Assembly: GCA_963598415.1 (NCBI GenBank)
Contig: CAVBUH010000042.1
Coordinates: forward strand, 1-64,000
DNA from: Colimorpha_A sp900556615
Lineage (GTDB): Bacteria > Bacillota > Clostridia > Oscillospirales > CAG-272
Direction: 5' to 3'
DNA length: 64,000 nt
Shown here: positions 57,920-64,000 of the stretch, one piece after another
Layout: every line of letters starts with the position of its first letter
Position numbering within the stretch: the stretch's first letter is position 1
The notes under the pieces: model-generated
The model's database searches: none
What the model saw: only the letters and a program-made list of their open reading frames with translations
Told to the model about the DNA's origin: nothing
Program-made: the position numbers and the translations under genes

Positions 57920-59707
57920 ATGAATAATGTAAAAGCTCCATGGCTTGAGAATTACGGAGATGTACCGGCAAAGCTTGACTATAAAAACGGTACGATGTGG
58001 GATGCGGTTTCCGATATTGTTTCCGAATATCCCGATTATATTGCTTATGCTTTTATGGGAAAGCAGACAACTTACAGTAAATTTTCAAGAGATGTTGTTG
58101 CCTGCGCAAAAGCGCTCAAGAAAATCGGTATCAAAACAGGGGATAAGGTTACGATATGTATGCCGAACTGTCCGCAGACGGTGCTCATGTTTTATGCAGT
58201 GAATGTGGTTGGTGCCATTGCCAATATGGTTCATCCTCTTTCGAGCGAAAATGAGATTGCGTTTTACCTCAGGGAATCGCAAAGTGTGGCGGCAATAACG
58301 CTTGATCAATTCTATGGAAAATTTGCTGCGATAAGGGATAAGGTAAGGCTTGATACCCTTATTATTGCGGATATAAAGGATGCCCTTTCTCCGATTATGA
58401 AGATTGGATATGCACTTACGTCGGGAAGAAAAATCCCGAAGCTTCCGGCAGACGCTCCCGTAATAAAATGGAACGATTTTATCCGGGAAGGAAAAGGCTA
58501 CAGCGGGGAATATCGGGCGCCGAGAACCGCTTCGGATCCCGCAGTAATTCTTTACAGCGGCGGAACAACCGGTGTTACAAAAGGAATTCTCCTCTCAAAT
58601 CTTAATTTTAATGCTCTTGCCGCTCAGATAGTTGCCACAAATCCCGTATTTCGCCCAGGTGATTCCATGCTTGCGGTTATGCCCATGTTTCATGGCTTTG
58701 GACTCGGTGTAAGCATCCACTCGATGCTCGCAAACGGAGGAAAGTGTATTCTTGTGCCTCGCTTTACCGCTGAGAGCTATGCAAAGCTTATCGTGAAATA
58801 CAGATGCAATTTTATCGCCGGCGTTCCGACGCTGTATGAAGCGCTGCTCAGACAGTCGGTTATGGACGGTGCAGATCTTTCCTGCCTCAAGGGTGTATTC
58901 AGCGGCGGCGATTCGCTTTCCGTAGAACTGAAGAAACGGTTTGATAAATTTCTTGCAGATCATAATTCCTCGGTTAAAGTACGCGAGGGCTACGGTACGA
59001 CAGAATGCGTGACGGCAAGCTGTCTTACACCTCTTCATCTTGCCAAGGAGGGAAGTATCGGTCAGCCGTTCCCCGACACCTTTTATAAAATTGTCAAACC
59101 GGGAACTTGTGAGGAGGTTGAGTATAGGACAGAAGGCGAGATATGTATTTCCGGCCCAACTGTAATGATGGAGTATGTAAACCATCCGGAGGAAACTGCG
59201 AAAACACTTCAAACACATCCGGACGGGCTGAAATGGATTCATACCGGCGATCTCGGATATATGGACGAGGATGGCTTCATTTATTTCAAACAGCGTATAA
59301 AGAGAATGATCGTGACAAGCGGATATAATGTCTATCCTTCTCAGCTTGAAAATATTCTCGATGCCCATGAGTTGGTTCAGATGAGCTGTATTATCGGTGT
59401 TCCCGATCCCTTGAAGATGCAGAAGGTGAAGGCTTTTGTTGTTTTGAAGCCGGGAGTTTCCTCTACTGATGAGAATAAAGAGGTGTTGAAAGAATACTGC
59501 AAAAAGAATATAGCAAAATATGCTTTGCCGTATGATATTGAATTCAGGGACCAGCTTCCGAAAACACTTGTGGGAAAAGTTGCATACAGAGTGCTTGAGG
59601 AGGAAGAAGCAGCGAAAAGAGAAAAAAATGCCGCTTTGAGTCCCGTATCTGCGGAAACCGACACTGAACTTGAAACCGAGACAGCCACCGCGGCCGTCAC
59701 ACATTAA
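57920..59707 (+). CDS. AMP-forming acyl-CoA/acyl-ACP ligase (1)
   Basis: This 595-residue member of the ANL superfamily activates a carboxylic (probably fatty) acid as acyl-AMP and transfers it to CoA or an ACP. Motifs: P-loop ILYSGGTTGVTKG (about residue 213), GYGTTECVTAS (about 355-365), WIHTGDLGYMDEDGFIYF (about 440) and the hinge/Lys region RIKRMIVTSGYNVYP. The last about 35 residues are an acidic Thr/Glu tail without match. The start at 57920 is chosen over 57872, which would overlap the previous gene by 35 bases. With an ACP gene downstream, acyl-ACP formation is plausible. Confidence 0.82.
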   Translation: MNNVKAPWLENYGDVPAKLDYKNGTMWDAVSDIVSEYPDYIAYAFMGKQTTYSKFSRDVVACAKALKKIGIKTGDKVTICMPNCPQTVLMFYAVNVVGAIANMVHPLSSENEIAFYLRESQSVAAITLDQFYGKFAAIRDKVRLDTLIIADIKDALSPIMKIGYALTSGRKIPKLPADAPVIKWNDFIREGKGYSGEYRAPRTASDPAVILYSGGTTGVTKGILLSNLNFNALAAQIVATNPVFRPGDSMLAVMPMFHGFGLGVSIHSMLANGGKCILVPRFTAESYAKLIVKYRCNFIAGVPTLYEALLRQSVMDGADLSCLKGVFSGGDSLSVELKKRFDKFLADHNSSVKVREGYGTTECVTASCLTPLHLAKEGSIGQPFPDTFYKIVKPGTCEEVEYRTEGEICISGPTVMMEYVNHPEETAKTLQTHPDGLKWIHTGDLGYMDEDGFIYFKQRIKRMIVTSGYNVYPSQLENILDAHELVQMSCIIGVPDPLKMQKVKAFVVLKPGVSSTDENKEVLKEYCKKNIAKYALPYDIEFRDQLPKTLVGKVAYRVLEEEEAAKREKNAALSPVSAETDTELETETATAAVTH

Positions 59708-59733
59708 TGTAGTATAAGTAGGAGAACAGAACA

Positions 59734-60909
59734 ATGGATATTTTTGACAAATGCTATGAACCATCACTTGCTGCAGAAGTAAGAGAAAAGGGAATATACC
59801 CATATTTTCATGCACTTCAATCGAGACAGGATAAAGAAGTTATCATGGAGGGAAAGCGTCGTATTATGCTTGGCTCCAACAATTATCTTGGACTCACTAC
59901 ACAGCCGGAAGTGATTGAAGCCGGAATAAAGGCACTCGAACAGTACGGAACCGGCTGCTCCGGATCAAGATTTTTAAACGGAACTTTGCAAATGCATCTT
60001 GAACTTGAGGATGAGTTGGCAAAATTCCTGCACAAAGAAGCAACAATGACTTTCTCTACGGGATTTCAGTCAAATCTTGGAATCATAAGCGCCATAGCCC
60101 GTCATGGGGATTATATTTTGAATGATAAAGAAAATCATGCCAGCATATATGATGCTTGCCGGTTGAGCTATGCTAAAACACTCAGCTATAAGCACAATGA
60201 TATGTCTGAGCTTGAACGAATCCTTCAGCAGGTCAGCGGTAAGGGCGGAATCCTTATCGTTACCGACGGTGTTTTCTCCATGAGTGGAGATATTGCCAAT
60301 ATTCCGGAAATCGTTCGTCTTGCAAGACAGTATGGCGCAAGAGTTATGGTTGACGACGCTCACGGACTCGGCGTTCTCGGTGAGGGTGGTCGAGGAACCG
60401 CCAATCATTTCGGACTCGATGACGAAGTGGATATTTATATGGGGACGTTCAGCAAATCACTTGCCAGTCTCGGCGGATATATGGCAGCGAAAGCGGAGGT
60501 TGTCGATTATGTGAGACATGCTTCCCGCCCCTTTATTTTCTCTGCTTCTATCCCCCCAGCAAGCTGTGCAGTCGCGCTTGCGGCTCTTCGGTATCTTGAA
60601 GCTCATCCTGAGCTTGTTTCAAGACTTGCTGCGCTTTCCAATTATGCCCGTTCCGGATATAAGTCAAAAGGGATCAGGATAATTGAAGCCACAACGCCCA
60701 TTATTCCGATTTATACATATGAGGTGGAGAATACGATCAGAAAGGCGCATGATATATATGAAGACGGTGTGTATCTTAACCCGGTACTGCCGCCGGCAAC
60801 AAATCCGGGTGAGTGCTTGCTCAGAACCAGTTACATGGCGAGTCTGAATGAAAGCTTGCTTGATGAAGCGATAGACATTATCGCGCGCCATATAGAGCCG
60901 CAAATATAA
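59734..60909 (+). CDS. alpha-oxoamine synthase, serine-palmitoyltransferase-like
   Basis: This 391-residue PLP enzyme joins an amino acid to an acyl thioester with loss of CO2. The N-terminal PYFHALQSRQDKEVIMEGKR then IMLGSNNYLGL and GTGCSGSRFLNGTLQMHLEL (about residues 72-91) fit bacterial serine palmitoyltransferases better than AONS or KBL. VDDAHGLGVLG (about 207-217) contains the PLP-ring Asp and His, and TFSKSLASLGGY (about 235-246) has the PLP Lys. The following SDR, ACP and ligases fit a sphingoid-base-like pathway. The amino acid could be Ser, Ala, Gly or cysteate. Confidence 0.8.
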   Translation: MDIFDKCYEPSLAAEVREKGIYPYFHALQSRQDKEVIMEGKRRIMLGSNNYLGLTTQPEVIEAGIKALEQYGTGCSGSRFLNGTLQMHLELEDELAKFLHKEATMTFSTGFQSNLGIISAIARHGDYILNDKENHASIYDACRLSYAKTLSYKHNDMSELERILQQVSGKGGILIVTDGVFSMSGDIANIPEIVRLARQYGARVMVDDAHGLGVLGEGGRGTANHFGLDDEVDIYMGTFSKSLASLGGYMAAKAEVVDYVRHASRPFIFSASIPPASCAVALAALRYLEAHPELVSRLAALSNYARSGYKSKGIRIIEATTPIIPIYTYEVENTIRKAHDIYEDGVYLNPVLPPATNPGECLLRTSYMASLNESLLDEAIDIIARHIEPQI

Positions 60910-61700
60910 TGAATATTGTTGCTGTAGTAACCGGAGGAAGCTCCGGAATAGGTAAATGTACAGCGGCTGCTCTTCGTCAAAGAGGCTGCATCGTGTATGA
61001 GCTTAGCCGCCGTGATTCTGATGCAGAAGGGATCATTCACATAAAAACCGATATAACAGATGACAAATCCGTTTCCTCTGCAATTTCTCAAGTAATTGCA
61101 AGAGAAAATCATATCGATATTCTAATTAACAATGCCGGTTTCGGCATATCCGGTGCTGTTGAGTTTACATCTGTTGAGCAATCTGAAAAACTGTTCGAGG
61201 TTAACTTTTTCGGTATGGTTCGCGTTACTCGCGAGGTTCTTCCGTACATGCGAACCGCCGGCAAAGGCAGAATTCTGAATATCAGTTCTGTTGCAGCAGT
61301 GGTGCCGATTCCTTTTCAGACCTTTTATTCTGCATCCAAGGCTGCGATTAATTCTTATACTATGGCTTTGGCAAACGAAGTAGCTGACTTTGGAATAAGA
61401 GTGTCGGCGGTAATGCCGGGTGACATCAGCAGCGGTTTTACCGATGCGAGGGATAAGATAACCGCGGGAGATGATATATATGCGGGGAAGATAACCCGGT
61501 CGGTCGGTACGATGGAAAAAGATGAACGAGACGGTATGACGCCTGATGCCGCAGGAAAAATAATTGCGGGAATAGCACTTGACAAAAGGAAAAAAACGCT
61601 ATATACTATTGGTATGGGATATAAGTGCGCGGTATTTCTTGCTAAGGTTTTGCCGGCATATATTCTAAATAGGATCATTAAAGTTTTATATGCAAAGTAA
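60909..61700 (+). CDS. short-chain dehydrogenase/reductase
   Basis: This 263-residue SDR has the cofactor motif TGGSSGIG (residues 8-15), NNAGFG (about 75-80), catalytic Ser in ISSVAA and YSASK (about 141-145). It starts in a one-base overlap with the synthase stop (TAATG). In a sphingoid pathway this would be the 3-keto reductase giving an amino alcohol; assignment is by context. The C-terminal end (about 235-260) is hydrophobic and may touch the membrane, as in 3-ketodihydrosphingosine reductases. Confidence 0.8.
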   Translation: MNIVAVVTGGSSGIGKCTAAALRQRGCIVYELSRRDSDAEGIIHIKTDITDDKSVSSAISQVIARENHIDILINNAGFGISGAVEFTSVEQSEKLFEVNFFGMVRVTREVLPYMRTAGKGRILNISSVAAVVPIPFQTFYSASKAAINSYTMALANEVADFGIRVSAVMPGDISSGFTDARDKITAGDDIYAGKITRSVGTMEKDERDGMTPDAAGKIIAGIALDKRKKTLYTIGMGYKCAVFLAKVLPAYILNRIIKVLYAK

Positions 61701-61725
61701 ACGAGCTGCTCGGAGGTAATGGTTT

Positions 61726-61965
61726 ATGTATGAGGAGATAATGTCTCAGCTCAAGGAGATAATGACTGAGGAACTTGGAATTGATGCCGGTGAGATAACT
61801 CCGCAGTCGGTTCTCGTCAACGATCTTGATGTAAATTCACTTGAATTTATGAATGTGATAATGGTTGCGGAAGAAAAATTTGATGTTTTTCTCGATGAAA
61901 ACCGTTTGAGAGATATTAAAACCGTTGACGATGTTGTGAATTATATAATTGAACTCAAAAGCTGA
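61726..61965 (+). CDS. acyl carrier protein
   Basis: This 79-residue acidic ACP has the phosphopantetheine Ser in DLDVNSLEFMNVIM (about residue 44; the usual DSL reads NSL). CGGAGG precedes the ATG. It is a dedicated carrier separate from the fatty-acid-synthesis ACP, placed between the reductase and the second ligase, so it probably carries the acyl chain for the synthase, as AcpR does in Caulobacter sphingolipid synthesis. Confidence 0.88.
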   Translation: MYEEIMSQLKEIMTEELGIDAGEITPQSVLVNDLDVNSLEFMNVIMVAEEKFDVFLDENRLRDIKTVDDVVNYIIELKS

Positions 61966-61988
61966 TTATTATCTTAAGGAGAGATGTC

Positions 61989-63662
61989 ATGGCAGATTCT
62001 AAAGCAAAGCTTAGTAAGAGGAATAAGGACGGATATTATATTGTAAAGCCGGTTCCGAGCATAAAAGAAATGCTTCGTATGGCAAAAGACGAAGCCGGAG
62101 ATTGGGATGCGTATCAGTTCAAGGTTTCTGAAAACGAAATACGTCACGTAACCTATAATGAATTTTATGAAACAACGGAGAATCTCGGAAGTGCGCTTAC
62201 CGAACTCGGACTCGGAAACACTCATATTGCCTGTATCGGGGATAACAGCTATCATTGGATAACCGCTTATTTGACGGTTCTGAAAACGGCAGGCGTGTTT
62301 GTGCCGGTTGATAAAGAACTACCGGTTGAAGATATTATCAGAGTTGTGAATGACAGTGACAGTACAGCAATTTTTTGCGGCGGAAGATTCGAGAAAACTA
62401 TTCTTGAAAATCTTGATAAAATGCCTCTGATTAAGTACGTTATTGGACTTGACAGAAGTGAAGACGGTGAAAATATTCTGTCTTTATCTGAGCTTGTTGA
62501 ACATGGGAAAACACTTGACCGCAGCGATTTTAATGCTCTTAAATCGGATGAAAATGAATTAAAAATGCTGGTTTATACCTCCGGTACAACGGGGCTTGCT
62601 AAGGGCGTTATGCTGAGTGAGCATAATCTGATTTCCGGGGTTTATTATGGTCTTCAGGTTTCTCAGCCACTGAGCAAGGGACTTTCTGTGCTTCCCTATA
62701 ATCATACCTATGAATCTGTATGCGATATCCTTGTTTCAATTCATAAGCATTCGACTCTTTGCATAAATGATTCGCTTAAGGCTGTTGTAAAGAATCTTCA
62801 ACTCTTTAAACCGGATTACATCTATCTTGTTCCGGCGTTTCTTGAGCTTTTTTATTCCAACATTTTGAGAACCATTAAAAAGCAGGGAAAAGAAAAGCTT
62901 GTCTTTGGAATGATTGAGAAATCCAATAATCTCAGAAAAATCGGTATTGACATGCGTTCCATATTTTTCAAGAAGCTCACGGCTGCGTTCGGGGGAAACC
63001 TTAAGAAAATTGTATGCGGCGGTGCACCGATACGTCCCGAGATCGGAAAATTTTTCGGAGATATCGGGATTTGGGTTATCGGAGGCTACGGGATAACCGA
63101 ATGTTCTCCTCTCGTATCCGTCAACGATGAAAGTGCCAATGATTATCATACCGTCGGAAGAAGACTCCCTTGTCTTGAATGGCGCGTTGACGAACCGAAC
63201 GAAGAGGGGATAGGGGAGATTAGCGTGAAGGGCGATGTTGTCATGCTGGGGTATTATAAGCAGCCGGATAAGACCGCCGAAGTGCTTCATGACGGATGGT
63301 TCAGTACCGGAGATTACGGATATATTACGTCAGAGGATTGGCTGGTTATCACGGGGCGCAAGAAAAATATAATTGTTCTCAGCAACGGAAAAAATGTTTA
63401 TCCGGAGGAGATTGAGAATTATATTATGCAGGTTGAGTATATTTCCGAAGCCGTTGTGAAAGGGGTTAAAAACGACCATGGTCAGGAAACACATCTTATG
63501 GCTGAAGTATATTTGAATGAAGAACATGAAAAAGCTGAAGTTCTTCATGATATTCAGGCAAAGCTTTCTGTGCTTCCGAGTTACAAAACGGTAAATTCTG
63601 TTGAGATCAGGACAGAGCCTTTTGCCAAGACAACTTCTAACAAAATTAAGAGAACCTATTAA
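61989..63662 (+). CDS. AMP-forming long-chain acyl ligase (2)
   Basis: This 557-residue ANL enzyme is of the long-chain fatty-acid/FadD15 type: MLVYTSGTTGLAKGVMLSEH (P-loop), PYNHTYES, GGYGITECSPLVSVND, GWFSTGDYGYITSEDWLVIT and GRKKNIIVLSNGKNVYPEEI. The catalytic Lys near the C-terminus is probably in FAKTTSNKIKRTY. It is the last gene of the operon and is followed by a terminator. Together with ligase 1 and the ACP it gives two activated acyl supplies, as needed for a C-acyl and an N-acyl chain. Confidence 0.85.
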   Translation: MADSKAKLSKRNKDGYYIVKPVPSIKEMLRMAKDEAGDWDAYQFKVSENEIRHVTYNEFYETTENLGSALTELGLGNTHIACIGDNSYHWITAYLTVLKTAGVFVPVDKELPVEDIIRVVNDSDSTAIFCGGRFEKTILENLDKMPLIKYVIGLDRSEDGENILSLSELVEHGKTLDRSDFNALKSDENELKMLVYTSGTTGLAKGVMLSEHNLISGVYYGLQVSQPLSKGLSVLPYNHTYESVCDILVSIHKHSTLCINDSLKAVVKNLQLFKPDYIYLVPAFLELFYSNILRTIKKQGKEKLVFGMIEKSNNLRKIGIDMRSIFFKKLTAAFGGNLKKIVCGGAPIRPEIGKFFGDIGIWVIGGYGITECSPLVSVNDESANDYHTVGRRLPCLEWRVDEPNEEGIGEISVKGDVVMLGYYKQPDKTAEVLHDGWFSTGDYGYITSEDWLVITGRKKNIIVLSNGKNVYPEEIENYIMQVEYISEAVVKGVKNDHGQETHLMAEVYLNEEHEKAEVLHDIQAKLSVLPSYKTVNSVEIRTEPFAKTTSNKIKRTY

Positions 63663-63724
63663 AAGCTTTTATAATAATATTTTTCGTAAGTATTTGTAAC
63701 AATATTTTGAAACATGATAAAAAT

Positions 63725-63749
63725 TCCGGCTTTACAGCCGGATTTTTTT
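63725..63749 (+). terminator. intrinsic terminator of the lipid operon
   Basis: TCCGGCT (63725-63731) pairs with AGCCGGA (63736-63742), loop TTAC, followed by seven T. Confidence 0.9.
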
Positions 63750-63910
63750 ATTGTACAACTATATATTTTCGTATTATGAATGCCCAAAATATATTTTATT
63801 GTAAAGGTATAAGAGCCCCCTTGAGGAAAAATCCCTTAAGGGGGAATATGTTTTTACAGGTTTGTAAGTTATCTATTAATTTTGGCGGATGATATTGACT
63901 GAACAAAAGG

Positions 63911-64000
63911 CTATCCCACATATCCGTCAGGATTTCGGCATATGGCATTCCAAGAATCGCGGCACATGTCTTCCAGAGAATATTCTGCTTTCCAACCAAG
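63911..64000 (-). CDS. galE: UDP-glucose 4-epimerase, C-terminal end (partial)
   Basis: The minus strand enters from the window edge and reads LGWKAEYSLEDMCRDSWNAI then CRNPDGYVG and stop (63913-63911). This is the highly conserved C-terminus of GalE. Only 29 codons are in the window. A hairpin at 63816-63826/63833-63844 (CCCCCTTGAGG with CCTTAAGGGGG) lies downstream, between it and the lipid operon, and may be its terminator. Confidence 0.8.
   Translation of the reverse strand, partial: LGWKAEYSLEDMCRDSWNAICRNPDGYVG

Noticed and set aside
58595..59815. 406-codon minus-strand ORF opposite acyl ligase 1
   Set aside because: The plus frame carries all ligase motifs; the reverse frame has no ribosome site or recognisable domain.
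59734..60909. BioF (biotin) or Kbl (threonine degradation) assignment
   Set aside because: No biotin or threonine gene is near, and the PYFxxxxxxQDxEVxxxGKR and GSRFLNGT stretches fit serine palmitoyltransferase better; still to be tested by phylogeny.

Overview
The window looks like genomic DNA of a gut-type Clostridia (low-to-mid GC Firmicutes). The evidence is the AGGAGG ribosome binding sites, TTGACA-17-TATAAT promoters, ImmR/ImmA-type regulators, DUF2975 plus YozG-type repressor pairs, lipobox lipoproteins and zinc-ribbon membrane proteins. No species can be named from sequence alone. About 55 kb is a composite mobile island. The last 8 kb (about 55.9-64 kb) looks chromosomal.

Left part. 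0-7.5 kb is a mobilisation module: possible oriT hairpins, a MobC-like accessory protein, a MobP3/MobL-type relaxase, a DUF3991/Toprim primase-like protein, a VirD4/TraG coupling ATPase and a winged-helix protein. A reversed two-gene ATPase + RloB/Toprim-like pair, defence-like in type, sits between relaxase and primase. No VirB4 or other mating-pore gene is visible. A tyrosine integrase, a SLOG protein and an unknown follow. At 10.4-13.2 kb lies a stress/SOS-like cassette: YozG repressor, IreB-like protein, three small proteins and a Y-family polymerase. Its usual partner YolD lies 17 kb away at 30.1 kb, so 13.2-30.06 kb reads as inserted cargo (ASCH protein, MerR/TipA regulator, XRE membrane regulators, nitroreductase and others).

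Inside that cargo, about 10.8 kb (16.33-27.13 kb) has split an XRE regulator gene. The insert carries a leader-peptide/terminator unit, a secreted protein, a lipoprotein, two ATPase-FtsX fusion transporters, decayed coding DNA, iteron-like repeats, a tyrosine recombinase, a TnpW-like protein and a TnpX/TndX-type large serine recombinase at its right edge. Both junctions share ATGGGA.

The middle (30.6-45.3 kb) holds a leftward operon (solute-binding lipoprotein, membrane Cache-LuxR sensor, XRE-LuxR regulator) divergent from a rightward block of zinc-ribbon proteins, lipoproteins and secreted proteins with no recognised function. That block contains a near-perfect 603-bp duplication, a 111-bp duplication, orphan 3' ends of lipoprotein genes and an HU gene that has lost its start.

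The right part of the island (45.3-53.2 kb) has a WYL regulator, ImmR/ImmA under a promoter with a LexA-like box, a sigma-like protein whose Shine-Dalgarno lies in a long hairpin, two candidate structured RNAs, a MazF toxin without a visible antitoxin, an excisionase and two overlapping Tn916-type integrases. An ECF sigma/anti-sigma pair follows. Then comes an intact tRNA-Pro(UGG) followed by two degenerate tRNA-Pro copies alternating with GTGGTCAAA repeats, which suggests a repeatedly used attachment site.

The final operon (55.9-63.7 kb) encodes a PadR repressor, a DUF1048-like membrane protein, an E2-type acyltransferase with Glu in place of the catalytic His, two AMP-forming acyl ligases, a serine-palmitoyltransferase-like alpha-oxoamine synthase, a short-chain reductase and an acyl carrier protein. 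Together they look like a pathway for a long-chain amino-alcohol (sphingoid-like) lipid. The window ends in the 3' end of a reversed galE.
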